This document shows, one piece after another, positions 28,932-37,818 of a DNA stretch of 40,945 nt. Source of the DNA: Gammaproteobacteria bacterium. GTDB lineage: Bacteria > Pseudomonadota > Gammaproteobacteria > Burkholderiales > Burkholderiaceae_B. Below the pieces are notes generated by a model that did no database searches, was not told where the DNA came from, and worked only from the letters and a program-made list of their open reading frames with translations. The position numbers and the translations under genes are program-made. Numbering within the stretch: position 1 is the stretch's first letter; each line of letters opens with the position of its first letter. The stretch is from the NCBI GenBank assembly GCA_030832095.1, contig JAURJT010000034.1:1-40945 (forward strand), read 5' to 3'.

Positions 28932-29891
28932 ATGTTGCGCAACGTTTGGCTAGGCGTCGTTCTTGTTTGTTGGTCTGCATTGAGCTTAGCGCAGACCTAC
29001 CCCTCTCAAGCGTTAAAGTTGACGGTTCCTTGGCCGCCGGGTGGTGGGGTCGACACCACTGCGCGCATGATTGCGCAACCGTTAGCAACGGCCTTGGGGC
29101 AGGCGGTTGTGATCGAAAACAAGCCCGGCGCAGGGGGCAATATTGGAACCGAGCAATTCGCGCGCGCCAAGCCTGATGGCTATTCGATTTTGATGGGCTC
29201 GTTAAGTCCCAACGCCGTCAATATTCACATGTATAAAAAACTTGGCTTTGATCCGGTCGCAGATTTTTTACCGGTGATTTACGTGTCGGCCGTCCCAAAT
29301 ATTCTGGTGGTGCCAACCAACTCACCAGTCAAGAACGTCGCCGAACTGATCGCGCTGGCTAAGGCGAATCCGGGCAAGCTAAATTACGGTTCGGCAGGCG
29401 TGGGCTCTTCGCAACACTTGGCCGGAATCGTATTTATTCAGTCCACGGGCGTCGAGGTTGTGCATGTGCCTTATAAAGGAACGGCGCCTGCCGAGGCTGA
29501 CTTAATGGCTGGGCACGTCTCTTTTATGCTTGACACTACGGCTTGCCTCGCGTTGATTGCGGGCGGCAAGCTTCGTGCGTTAGCGGTGGCCTCAAAAGAG
29601 CGTAACCCAGCCCTGCCCGACACGCCGACCTTTGACGAATTGGGGATCCCGGGCGTGCACGTGTCCTCTTGGTATGGCGTCATGGTACCCGCGGGTACGC
29701 CCAAGCCTATTATCGATCGCTTGAATACCGAGCTTAATAAAATTCTGAAATCACCCGAGCTTAAAAAAAGAATGGCTGATTTTGGCGCAGAAATCGGTGG
29801 CGGCACACCCGAGGCGTTTGGTGCCTATATCGCCTCTGAGACAGTTCGTTACGAAAAAATTGTTCGTTTATCGGGCGCCAAGGTCGACTAG
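28932..29891 (+). CDS. Bug-family (TctC-type) tripartite tricarboxylate receptor
   Basis: Periplasmic binding protein of 319 residues with a signal peptide cleaved near SLA-QT (residue 20). Family marks are VPWPPGGGVDTTARMIA, VVIENKPGAGGNIG, KLNYGSAGVGSSQHLAG and VPYKGTAPAEADLMAGHV. Bug proteins bind carboxylates, amides or vitamins and are greatly expanded in Burkholderiales; most lack linked membrane genes, as here (no TctA or TctB in the window). A GGAGA site precedes the ATG. leuC starts 45 bases downstream in the same direction, so the ligand may be related to the substrate of the LeuCDB enzymes. Confidence 0.93.
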   Translation: MLRNVWLGVVLVCWSALSLAQTYPSQALKLTVPWPPGGGVDTTARMIAQPLATALGQAVVIENKPGAGGNIGTEQFARAKPDGYSILMGSLSPNAVNIHMYKKLGFDPVADFLPVIYVSAVPNILVVPTNSPVKNVAELIALAKANPGKLNYGSAGVGSSQHLAGIVFIQSTGVEVVHVPYKGTAPAEADLMAGHVSFMLDTTACLALIAGGKLRALAVASKERNPALPDTPTFDELGIPGVHVSSWYGVMVPAGTPKPIIDRLNTELNKILKSPELKKRMADFGAEIGGGTPEAFGAYIASETVRYEKIVRLSGAKVD

Positions 29892-29936
29892 CGGTTTGAC
29901 GCTTGGCACGTTTGAATACTAAAAGGAAAGCCACGC

Positions 29937-31358
29937 ATGCCCGCAGCCTCAGCGCCCCAGACACTCTTTGAAAAAATCTGGATCAAACATCGCATTCTTG
30001 AGCGTGAAGACGGACAAGAGTTAATGTTTGTCGACACGCATATGATTCAGGACGGTTCGGCGCCAGCCTTCGAGATGTTGCGCCAGCGCAAGTTGACGGC
30101 ACGCTCGCCTGAGCGTGCGTTTGGAACACCCGATCACTACATTCCTACCAACAGCCGTAACTTGCTGGATTTAGCCGACCCCGAAAGTCGTGCGATGGCC
30201 GAGTCTCTTGAGCGCGATACACGCGCGGCCGGGATCCAATTTTTAGGTTTACAGGATCAGCGCCAAGGCATCGTGCATGTGATTGGTCCCGAGCAAGGTT
30301 GGACGCGTCCAGGCTTATTGATGGTGTGCGGCGATAGCCATACCTCAACCCACGGCGCGCTGGGTGCGCTCGCGTTTGGAATCGGCACTAGCGAAGTCGC
30401 CCATGTGGTGGCGACGCAGTCAATTTGGCAAAGGCGACCTAAAACCATGCGCATTACGGTTGACGGCATCCTCGCACCAGGCGTGTCAGGCAAAGATATT
30501 ATCTTGGCGATTATTGCCAAGATCGGAGCGGCGGGAGCCGTTGGCCATGTCATTGAGTATGCGGGCTCGGCCATTCGCAATCTCTCGATTGAGGGTCGCC
30601 TAACGATTTGTAATATGTCGATTGAGGCGGGCGCACGCGCGGGGATGATCGCGCCTGATGAAAAAACTTACGCGTATCTCTCGGGCCGACCGTTCGCGCC
30701 GACCGGAGAAAAATGGGCTCGTGCCGTGGCTTATTGGCGTACGTTGCCCTCAGATCCCGGCGTAAGCTTTGATCGCGAAGTCACCTTGAACGCGCAAGAG
30801 ATTGAGCCGATGCTGACCTGGGGGAATAGCCCTGAAGATGCAATCTCAGTGACTGCTCGCATACCAGCGCCTGCTGATATCGCGGATCCGCAGCGACGCG
30901 CTGTGGTCGAGCGGATGTTGACCTATATGGGCTTGACGCCAGGCATGGCTGTAAACGAGATCAGCATCGACCGCGTGTTCATCGGGTCGTGCACGAATAG
31001 TCGAATCGAAGACTTGCGCAGCGCTGCTGCAGTTGTCAAGGGTCGCAAGGTGGCCGCAAGCGTTGAGGCATGGGTTGTGCCGGGCTCGGGTTTAGTTAAA
31101 GCGCAGGCAGAAGCCGAGGGGCTAGATAAAATTTTTATTCAAGCCGGATTTCAATGGCGCTTTGCCGGTTGTTCGATGTGTATCGGCGTGAATGGTGATT
31201 CGGTAGCCTCGGGCAAACGGTGCGCCGCGACGTCAAATCGTAACTTTGTTGGCCGACAGGGGCCTGGTTCGCGCACCCACCTAATGAGCCCCGCTACTGC
31301 GGCGGCCAGCGCGATCATGGGCCACCTTGCAGATGCGCGTGCTCTGCATAACGTCTAG
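29937..31358 (+). CDS. leuC: 3-isopropylmalate dehydratase large subunit, divergent LeuC
   Basis: Aconitase-family large subunit of 473 residues. Three [4Fe-4S] cysteines are in place: C352 (GSCTNSR), C412 and C415 (GCSMC). VCGDSHTSTHGALGALAFGIGTSE is recognisably the LeuC core, though some other family positions differ: the segment usually close to HLVHEVTSPQAF reads THMIQDGSAPAF, and the Cys-rich loop continues CIGVNGDSVASG instead of CLAMNPD. These lie near the active site. It is followed by leuD (26-base gap) and leuB, so LeuCD isomerase activity on isopropylmalate or a related 2-alkylmalate is expected. The AGGAAAG site supports the ATG at 29937. Confidence 0.88.
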   Translation: MPAASAPQTLFEKIWIKHRILEREDGQELMFVDTHMIQDGSAPAFEMLRQRKLTARSPERAFGTPDHYIPTNSRNLLDLADPESRAMAESLERDTRAAGIQFLGLQDQRQGIVHVIGPEQGWTRPGLLMVCGDSHTSTHGALGALAFGIGTSEVAHVVATQSIWQRRPKTMRITVDGILAPGVSGKDIILAIIAKIGAAGAVGHVIEYAGSAIRNLSIEGRLTICNMSIEAGARAGMIAPDEKTYAYLSGRPFAPTGEKWARAVAYWRTLPSDPGVSFDREVTLNAQEIEPMLTWGNSPEDAISVTARIPAPADIADPQRRAVVERMLTYMGLTPGMAVNEISIDRVFIGSCTNSRIEDLRSAAAVVKGRKVAASVEAWVVPGSGLVKAQAEAEGLDKIFIQAGFQWRFAGCSMCIGVNGDSVASGKRCAATSNRNFVGRQGPGSRTHLMSPATAAASAIMGHLADARALHNV

Positions 31359-31384
31359 GCTTAAACACCTTCAGGATTCACAAT

Positions 31385-31984
31385 ATGCAACCCTTTAAAC
31401 CTCTCGAGGCCGTCGCCTTGCCACTCACGCGGGCCAATATCGATACCGATCAGATTATTCCGGCGCGCTTTTTACAAAAGCCACGCGCCAATGATTTTGG
31501 CGCTTATCTTTTTCGGGATTTGCGCTTTAACAAAGACGATACAAAACGCCCTGAGTTTGTGTTGAATCAGTCGGTTTACAGCGCCTCAGAAGTGGTAGTG
31601 GCCCAGCGTAATTTCGGCTGTGGCTCGTCGCGCGAGCAGGCCGTATGGGCCTTGCACGACTACGGTATACGCGCAGTGATTGCCCCAAGCTTTGGCGATA
31701 TTTTTTATTCAAATTCACTCAAGAACGGCTTGTTACCTATTGTGCTCGCCCCCGAGGTCGTCGAGCAGATTCTTGCGACGTTAAGCGCACAGCCCGGGCT
31801 AAAAGTGAGCGTTGATCTCGAACGTCAGGTGGTGCGCGCACCAAGCCTAGCTGACCAACTCTTTGAGATCGCACCTTTCTCAAAGCACTGTCTCTTAACC
31901 GGTATGGACGAACTTGACTACACGCTCACGCATGCCGATAAGATTGCCGCGTTTGCCCGTCAGTATGAGGCAAACGAGTTTTAG
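31385..31984 (+). CDS. leuD: 3-isopropylmalate dehydratase small subunit LeuD
   Basis: Small (swivelling) subunit of 199 residues that completes the isomerase with LeuC. It has the ANIDTDQIIPARFL motif near the N-terminus, RNFGCGSSREQAVWAL, and IAPSFGDIFYSNSLKNGLLP. The region after the first motif, QKPRANDFGAYLFRDLRF, differs from the KSIKKTGFG-type stretch I associate with the main betaproteobacterial LeuD, and the protein is shorter than the usual 215-ish. An AGGA site precedes the ATG. It lies between leuC and leuB. Confidence 0.9.
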   Translation: MQPFKPLEAVALPLTRANIDTDQIIPARFLQKPRANDFGAYLFRDLRFNKDDTKRPEFVLNQSVYSASEVVVAQRNFGCGSSREQAVWALHDYGIRAVIAPSFGDIFYSNSLKNGLLPIVLAPEVVEQILATLSAQPGLKVSVDLERQVVRAPSLADQLFEIAPFSKHCLLTGMDELDYTLTHADKIAAFARQYEANEF

Positions 31985-32059
31985 TCCAGATTATTTGCGC
32001 AAAGTGGGTGGCCGCTTTGTCCGATGATTTTTTTGTTTGTACTTGACAGGATTTAAGCG

Positions 32060-33127
32060 ATGAAGATTGCAGTGTTAGCGGGTGATGGTGTGGGCCCAGA
32101 AGTGACGGCTCAGGCGGTGAAGGTGTTGCGTGCCACGGTGGGCGACGCTAATTTGCAGCTGACTGAAGCGCCAGTGGGGGGCGCGGGCGTCGCGGCGGCG
32201 GGCGATCCACTGCCCGTGGCTACGATGGCGATCGCTAAAGCGGCTGACGCTATTTTGTTTGGCTCGGCCGGTATGCCTGGTGACGAAGCGTTGCCTTATG
32301 CGCAGCGCCCAGGTGCGAGCTTATTGCGTCTACGTAAAGAGCTCGACTTGTTTGCCAATTACCGCCCAGTATTTATGTTTCCAGAATTAATTGGTGCCTC
32401 GTCGCTCAAGCCGCACTTAGTCGAAGGCCTGGATTTATTGATTCTTCGTGAACTTAGCAGCGATATTTATTTTGGCGAGCCGCGTGGCGTCAGCACAAAC
32501 GCGCAAGGGATTCGCGTTGGCATTAACACCATGTATTACACCGAGCCCGAGATCGAGCGAATCATTCATGTCGCCTTCAAGACTGCCCGCCAACGCAGGG
32601 GAAAAGTGTGTTCGGTGGATAAGGCGAACGTGCTTGACACGATGCAGCTCTGGCGTGAGGTTGCCGAACGTGTCAGTAAGCAATACCCAGATGTCGAGTA
32701 CTCAAACGCGCTGGTCGACGCTTTTGTGATGACGATGATGCGTCAGCCTAAACAGTTTGATGTCGTTGTGACCGGTAACATGTTCGGCGATATTGTTTCA
32801 GATGCTGCAGCAATGTTGACAGGTTCAATAGGGATGCTGCCCTCGGCATCGCTCAGCCCCGATGGACGCGGGCTGTATGAGCCGGTACACGGCACCGCTC
32901 CCGATATTGCAGGTAAAAACATTGCCAACCCATTAGCCTCGATTTTATCGGCGGCAATGATGTTGGATTATTCGTTTAAACAACCCGAGCAAAGCGCTCG
33001 AATCAAGCGGGCGGTCGCGACGGTGTTGGCCGACGGATACCGGACGGCTGATATTTTTGAACCGGGTTCGCGACAAGTGGGCACTGCAGAAATGGGCGAC
33101 GCGGTGGTGGCTGCTTTGAAGGTTTAG
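32060..33127 (+). CDS. leuB: 3-isopropylmalate dehydrogenase-type enzyme LeuB
   Basis: NAD-dependent beta-decarboxylating dehydrogenase of 355 residues, expected to oxidise and decarboxylate 3-isopropylmalate. Family marks: [15 protein letters not shown], the substrate loop [40 protein letters not shown] and [19 protein letters not shown]. Two usual motifs are altered: GAVGGPKW-like is GSAGMPGD, and the HMYVDNAAM/SDEASML pair reads [16 protein letters not shown], while the metal-binding Asp residues remain. Closely related enzymes use malate, tartrate or homoisocitrate, so substrate should be confirmed. It ends the leuCDB run; the following cob genes are on the other strand. Confidence 0.87.
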   Translation: MKIAVLAGDGVGPEVTAQAVKVLRATVGDANLQLTEAPVGGAGVAAAGDPLPVATMAIAKAADAILFGSAGMPGDEALPYAQRPGASLLRLRKELDLFANYRPVFMFPELIGASSLKPHLVEGLDLLILRELSSDIYFGEPRGVSTNAQGIRVGINTMYYTEPEIERIIHVAFKTARQRRGKVCSVDKANVLDTMQLWREVAERVSKQYPDVEYSNALVDAFVMTMMRQPKQFDVVVTGNMFGDIVSDAAAMLTGSIGMLPSASLSPDGRGLYEPVHGTAPDIAGKNIANPLASILSAAMMLDYSFKQPEQSARIKRAVATVLADGYRTADIFEPGSRQVGTAEMGDAVVAALKV

Positions 33128-33180
33128 AGGGGCGTGCTGTTTTGTACAGGCGTACACCTAAAAGACCGAATGACTGAAAG

Positions 33181-33732
33181 TTAAAACGGCAGCGTCAAGC
33201 ATTCCCACTCGCCAAAGGCGGGTGCTGTTGCTGGCCATGTCTGGGTGGTTGCACTTGAAGCAAGCCCATGGTGTTTTAAGTAATTCACCGCCCGAATGAC
33301 TCCTGCGTGCGTGACCCAAAGTGCGTCACGATCAAGAGGGGTGTTTAGAAGACACTGATTGACCCGTAATAGCAAGTCTCGCACGCTTTCGGCGCCACCA
33401 AAGCGGTGGGTGTCAAACTCTTGCGTCCACGCGTCAAAGGCGGCTTTAGGAATCGTGTCCCAGGCGACACCCTCCCATAGCCCAAAATTCATCTCTTGTA
33501 AACGGGTGTCGACCTCAAAGGACCGCGCCCTGCACTGTTCTTGTATGGCGCGTGCAAGTTGTTGAGTTCTTTTTAGGCCTGAACTAGAAAGTGTAAGTTT
33601 GTCGGGCAGCAGCGGCGCGAGAGCCTTGGCGGCTCGTTGCGTAGCCTCGTGATCTGCCGCGACATCGAGCTGGCCGTAGCAAAGGCCCTTTTGAATGAGA
33701 GGTTGCGCGTGACGAACGAGCCAAAGCTTCAT
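33181..33732 (-). CDS. cobC: Alpha-ribazole phosphatase-like histidine phosphatase CobC
   Basis: Histidine phosphatase of 183 residues. The phosphohistidine motif is WLVRHAQP (RHA instead of RHG), with the second Arg in SGLKRTQQLA, the Glu in LQEMNFGLWEG and the second His in WVTHAGVIRAV. In this place it should remove the 5'-phosphate of alpha-ribazole phosphate or adenosylcobalamin phosphate. The frame is open further upstream, but the ATG at 33732 overlaps the cobS stop as ATGA and begins the conserved MKLWLVRH. It is the last gene of the cobalamin run and is convergent with leuB. Confidence 0.88.
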   Translation of the reverse strand: MKLWLVRHAQPLIQKGLCYGQLDVAADHEATQRAAKALAPLLPDKLTLSSSGLKRTQQLARAIQEQCRARSFEVDTRLQEMNFGLWEGVAWDTIPKAAFDAWTQEFDTHRFGGAESVRDLLLRVNQCLLNTPLDRDALWVTHAGVIRAVNYLKHHGLASSATTQTWPATAPAFGEWECLTLPF

Positions 33733-34535
33733 CTTGGTAAGCCCAGCAAAATACCCAGATAAAAAGCCAACTCGCACACTTGTTGCGTTGCACCCAGCGT
33801 GTCACCGGTAAAGCCATTTAAGCGTTTAGTCAGTAAGCGCAGCATCAGCCACCACGCGCACAGGCTACAGCCGGTGGCCCATATCAACAGTATGGTTGCA
33901 TGCTGACTGCTGAACAGTAGGTAAGCGAGCAACAACCACACCAACGCGACAAACAGGGTCTGACGAGAGACCTTGTTTGCTAGCGGTTTGGTTTTAGTGG
34001 TGAGGTCATCGCCCACGTTGCTTAACCGTGCGGCAATCAGTAAAGGCATCACCCGTGAGCAAACGTGCGCTGCAAACAGGCTCCAGGCCGCCAGAGTAAA
34101 ATCAATTTGCCCGAGCATCGTCAAGAGGGCAAGTTTGGTGGTGATCGCTAACACAAGCGCGACAGCGCCATAGCTACCAATACGTGAGTCTTTCATGATT
34201 TCGAGTGCCCGAGCGCGCGCCACCATGCCGCCTAAACCATCCGAGGTGTCCGCTAGCCCATCTTCATGAAATGCGCCCGTCAGCATCACGCTCAAAACCG
34301 TGCTTAAGCAGGCCGCCAGCCAGGGCGTAACACTGGTGAGCGGCAGCCAGAGAGCGGCCGCATAAAACAGGGCGCCGCTCGCCGCGCCCACCAAGCAGCC
34401 GACGCCCGGAAAATGCGCCAGGCTGGCTTGTTGCAGCGTTGCATTAAAGCCCACCCAGCGCGCGACACCTTCAGGCAGCGGGATGCGGGTGAAGTACTGT
34501 AGAGCGAGTAAATAGTGACGCACAGGTTGTCTCAT
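33729..34535 (-). CDS. cobS: Adenosylcobinamide-GDP ribazoletransferase CobS
   Basis: Integral membrane enzyme of 268 residues that joins adenosylcobinamide-GDP with alpha-ribazole (phosphate), the last joining step of cobalamin assembly. It has FTRIPLPEGVARW near the start, the acidic motif FHEDGLADTSDGLGG, the MKDSRIGSYGAVALVL segment, and about six membrane helices. The C-terminal GDTLGATQQVCELAFYLGI is also typical. A strong AAGGAG site precedes the ATG at 34535. It overlaps cobC by four bases. Confidence 0.95.
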   Translation of the reverse strand: MRQPVRHYLLALQYFTRIPLPEGVARWVGFNATLQQASLAHFPGVGCLVGAASGALFYAAALWLPLTSVTPWLAACLSTVLSVMLTGAFHEDGLADTSDGLGGMVARARALEIMKDSRIGSYGAVALVLAITTKLALLTMLGQIDFTLAAWSLFAAHVCSRVMPLLIAARLSNVGDDLTTKTKPLANKVSRQTLFVALVWLLLAYLLFSSQHATILLIWATGCSLCAWWLMLRLLTKRLNGFTGDTLGATQQVCELAFYLGILLGLPR

Positions 34536-34569
34536 AGATACTCCTTGTCGTTTTGCGTATAACGGATAC

Positions 34570-35607
34570 TCAAGGTGCCTCAGCGACCCCCGCTGAGGCG
34601 AAGCTAGCCATGTGATTCAATAAGTCGCAGGCTGAAACCAGCAAGGGCCAGGCTAGCGCCGCGCCCGAGCCTTCGCCTAAGCGTAGCTGCAAATCCAGTA
34701 GGGGCCTGGCGTTTAAGTGTGTCAGCAGCAGCGCGTGCCCGCGTTCGTCTGACCGATGCGCAAATACGCAGCGCTGTAATACTAAGGGGTCGAGTTGGCT
34801 CGCAACTAATACTGCGGCGCTTGTAATGAAGCCGTCGATGACGATCACCCGATTGCTAGCGCTCGCCTCGAAAATAGCGCCCACCATGGTGGCGATTTCA
34901 AAGCCACCAAACGCAGCAAGCGCCTGCAGCGGTGCGTTTGCGTCAGTGTGTTTGGTCAGCACGCTCTGTAAAATTTGTTTTTTACGCTCTAGCGCTGGCG
35001 CGTCTAGGCCGGTGCCGGCCCCCGTACATTGCTCGAGCGGTAAGTTTGCTAAACGCGCAAGCAGCAGTGATGCTGCTGAGGTATTACCGATACCCATTTC
35101 ACCCAGCAACAACACATTACCCGGCAAGGCTTTGATCAGCGTGCGTCCGTTTGAAAGGGCTTGACCACACTGATCTGTAGACATCGCTGCTTGCGCCAAG
35201 GAGTCGGCAGTGCCGTAGGCGATTTTGCAAGTGTGTAAGCCTGGTTGAGGGGCAAAATCATGAGTGACACCGCAATCGGCGACGGTAAGCGCTAAACCAT
35301 GTTGGCGCGCCAGCACGCTTACCGCCGCACCGCCCGTCAAAAAGTTTTCAACCATCTGCCAAGTCACCTCGCTTGGATAAGCCGACACGCCGTGCTTGGC
35401 TAAACCATGATCACCCGCAAAGACCACAAGCTGCGGCGCTTGCAGCGTGGGTGAGTCGGTTTGTAAAAGCAGCCCAAGCTGCAGCGCAAGCGTCTCTAGC
35501 TGACCCAAAGAGCCGCGAGGTTTAGTTTTGTGATCGAGTTTGCTTTGTAACTGACGGGCGCGTGCAGCGTCAGCGAGGTCTGTCAGTACTGGGAGTGCAA
35601 AGGTCAT
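34570..35607 (-). CDS. cobT: Nicotinate-nucleotide--dimethylbenzimidazole phosphoribosyltransferase CobT
   Basis: Makes alpha-ribazole phosphate from nicotinate mononucleotide and dimethylbenzimidazole. The 345-residue protein matches the family length. It shows LDHKTKPRGSLGQLETLAL, VVFAGDHGLAKHGVSAYP, GEMGIGNTSAASLLLA, CTGAGTGLD, FGGFEIATMVG, and the C-terminal LGEGSGAALAWPLL, which holds the catalytic Glu. It lies 16 bases after cobQ and 34 before cobS in one operon. The lower ligand base chosen by the cell cannot be read from the sequence. Confidence 0.96.
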   Translation of the reverse strand: MTFALPVLTDLADAARARQLQSKLDHKTKPRGSLGQLETLALQLGLLLQTDSPTLQAPQLVVFAGDHGLAKHGVSAYPSEVTWQMVENFLTGGAAVSVLARQHGLALTVADCGVTHDFAPQPGLHTCKIAYGTADSLAQAAMSTDQCGQALSNGRTLIKALPGNVLLLGEMGIGNTSAASLLLARLANLPLEQCTGAGTGLDAPALERKKQILQSVLTKHTDANAPLQALAAFGGFEIATMVGAIFEASASNRVIVIDGFITSAAVLVASQLDPLVLQRCVFAHRSDERGHALLLTHLNARPLLDLQLRLGEGSGAALAWPLLVSACDLLNHMASFASAGVAEAP

Positions 35608-35623
35608 TTTTTTTGCCCTTCGG

Positions 35624-37132
35624 TCAGTCAGCGATTAGGGCTTGCAGAAAGCCGGGCGTGCTGTTGCGCTCGAGGCAGTCGGCCAGGCCGTCAAATACGG
35701 TGTCTAGGGTGCAAACTTGCGAACCAAATAATGCGCAAAGTACTGAGGGAGCCTCAAGGAGGCCATGCACATAAAGCCCGAGAACATTGCCTGAGCCGTT
35801 TTGCCACGCGAGGCCGTTGATCACTTCGCGAGTATGCGCACGATTGTCTGGGGTGTCAGGAGCACGTTGTACGCTCTCGTGCGCCGCCTGTTTAGCGTTT
35901 ATTAAGTGTGTCTGTCCTTGATGAATCTCATAGCCTTGAAATCCCAAACGTGCCAGCTTAGACCAAGCCCCAGTCACCGCACCAAATTGCACTTGACAGC
36001 GCCGAACTGTTTTTGCTTCAGCAAACTCTGTCACGACAGCTAAGAGTCCGAGGCCTTCAGCGTTACCATCAACACCATGTGGATCAAGCAAGCGCTCTCC
36101 TAGCATTTGCAGGCCGCCGCAAATGCCGAGTATTGGCCCGCCTTGCTTTGCGTGTGCGTGTAACGCGTGCGCAAAGCCTTGAGCCTGAAGCCAGCTTAAG
36201 TCAGAGCTGGTGTGTTTAGAGCCTGGCAGCACCAGCCAGTCAGTTGGTTTGAGTGTAGGGAGCTGGGTGAGTTCTCTCACCCAAACCAGACGCACACCAG
36301 CGATATTTTTCAAAGCCTGAAATTCATCAAGATTACTCAGGCTCGGATAGGCGATCACTGCAACGGTGACTGTGGCGGGGCGCGCGGTTTGTAAACGATC
36401 GTCGAATAAACCGTCTTCTTCGGGCAAGCCGTGTTCGCGCCAGTAAGGCACAGTCGCAACGGTAGGCACACCAGTTAACGCCAACAGGTGCTCGGGTGCG
36501 GGGGTTAACAAGCTTTTCTCGCCGCGGAATTTATTCAAGACAAAACCACAAAGAAGCGCCTGGTCGGCTTTGGGCAATAAAGCCCAAGTGCCATAAAGGT
36601 GTGCGAAGGCACCACCGCGATCAATATCGGTAATTAATAAACAACGAGCTTGAGCGTAGCGTGCTACGCGTAAGTTCACGATGTCGCGCGACATTAAATT
36701 TATTTCGGCCGGTGAGCCTGCTCCTTCGATGATCACCAAATCGTTTTCGGCGCGCAGGGCATCAAGTGCTTCAGTGATAAAGGGCCACAGCTTTTCGCTT
36801 CGGTCGCCCCAGGGCATCTGTGTGAGCGCGCTACTGACCTTGCCAAGCAACACCACCTGACTCTTGGACTGCACCTCTGGCTTTAACAGCACAGGATTCA
36901 TGCGCACATCGGGTAGGACACCAGCGGCCAGAGCTTGAAAGTATTGCGCCGAACCAATTTCGCCGGCGCCTTGCGCGGTGCTGACCACGCGGGCGTTGTT
37001 GCTCATGTTCTGAGCCTTAAAGGGCGCGACCTTCAAGCCTTGACGGGCATACCAGCGACATAGCGCGGTCGTCAGCCAACTCTTGCCCGCGCCGCTTGTC
37101 GTCCCTAACACCATGAGGCAGCGTGCGGTCAT
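35624..37132 (-). CDS. cobQ: Cobyric acid synthase CobQ/CbiP
   Basis: Glutamine-dependent amidase of 502 residues that amidates four side-chain carboxylates of adenosylcobyrinic acid a,c-diamide. The N-terminal ATP-binding domain shows GTTSGAGKSWLTTALCRWY and FKAQNMSNNA, with EGAGSPAEINL later. The C-terminal glutaminase domain has the nucleophile Cys in ILGICGGLQMLG and the His in YVHGLLEAP. It is of full length. The upstream gap to cobO is 100 bases with nothing recognisable in it, and no clear ribosome site precedes the ATG at 37132. Its presence suggests that incompletely amidated corrinoids are processed, so early corrin genes may lie elsewhere. Confidence 0.96.
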   Translation of the reverse strand: MTARCLMVLGTTSGAGKSWLTTALCRWYARQGLKVAPFKAQNMSNNARVVSTAQGAGEIGSAQYFQALAAGVLPDVRMNPVLLKPEVQSKSQVVLLGKVSSALTQMPWGDRSEKLWPFITEALDALRAENDLVIIEGAGSPAEINLMSRDIVNLRVARYAQARCLLITDIDRGGAFAHLYGTWALLPKADQALLCGFVLNKFRGEKSLLTPAPEHLLALTGVPTVATVPYWREHGLPEEDGLFDDRLQTARPATVTVAVIAYPSLSNLDEFQALKNIAGVRLVWVRELTQLPTLKPTDWLVLPGSKHTSSDLSWLQAQGFAHALHAHAKQGGPILGICGGLQMLGERLLDPHGVDGNAEGLGLLAVVTEFAEAKTVRRCQVQFGAVTGAWSKLARLGFQGYEIHQGQTHLINAKQAAHESVQRAPDTPDNRAHTREVINGLAWQNGSGNVLGLYVHGLLEAPSVLCALFGSQVCTLDTVFDGLADCLERNSTPGFLQALIAD

Positions 37133-37232
37133 TCAGCCACACCCATGGCGAGGTCGCGCCTTGCTCCGCAGATGATTGGGGTGGCACGTGCACCAAGCCT
37201 CAGAGGGATTCTTAGCATGAGTGCCGCAGCAA

Positions 37233-37802
37233 TCAATCTTCAATCCCGCGCTGGGCGGGGATGCCGGCATCGAACGCGTGTTTGATCATTGTCATCTCTG
37301 TGACGGTATCGGCGATTTCAATGATCTCTGCCGGACAGCGGCGCCCCGTGATGACGACGTGAACCTCTGGAGGGCGCGAACGCAAAGTTTGCAAGACCTC
37401 TTCGAGTGCTATCCAGCCAAAAGTAATCGGGTAGGTGAGCTCGTCGAGCGTCACCATAAAGTATTCGCCACTTAAAATTGCTTCGCGAGCTTTAGCCCAG
37501 CCATCGCGCGCGAGCTGAGCAGAGTGCTCAAGGTCTTGGCTCTTCCAGCTAAAGCCATCGCCCAGGCCTTCGATCGGCACGTTGAGCTGTTCAAAGACGC
37601 GGTGCTCACCAAAGCGCGCGCTCGGCACTTTCATAAATTGAAAAATCTTGACCACCTTGCCGCGTCCGTGCGCACGCATTGCTAAGCCGAAGGCTGCGGT
37701 GCTTTTGCCCTTACCATCGCCGGTGTTGATAATTAATAAGCCTCGACGTTCACCGGTCGATTTTTCGTAGGGCTTTTCGGTTGGAGGGGTCACGATCTGC
37801 AT
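37233..37802 (-). CDS. cobO: Cob(I)yrinic acid a,c-diamide adenosyltransferase CobO/BtuR
   Basis: Transfers the adenosyl group of ATP to Co(I) corrinoids. From the ATG at 37802 the protein is 189 residues, near the family norm. It has the P-loop variant GDGKGKST at 28-35, VKIFQFMKV, WAKAREAILSG, a Walker-B-like MVTLDELTYP, and VHVVITGRRCPAEIIEIAD. An upstream ATG at 37883 is open but lies within btuD and gives no family sequence; the chosen start has AGGAA at a suitable distance. It sits between the importer ATPase gene and cobQ, so imported corrinoid can be adenosylated and then passed to assembly. Confidence 0.95.
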   Translation of the reverse strand: MQIVTPPTEKPYEKSTGERRGLLIINTGDGKGKSTAAFGLAMRAHGRGKVVKIFQFMKVPSARFGEHRVFEQLNVPIEGLGDGFSWKSQDLEHSAQLARDGWAKAREAILSGEYFMVTLDELTYPITFGWIALEEVLQTLRSRPPEVHVVITGRRCPAEIIEIADTVTEMTMIKHAFDAGIPAQRGIED

Positions 37803-37818
37803 AGTCAGTTTTCCTGTC

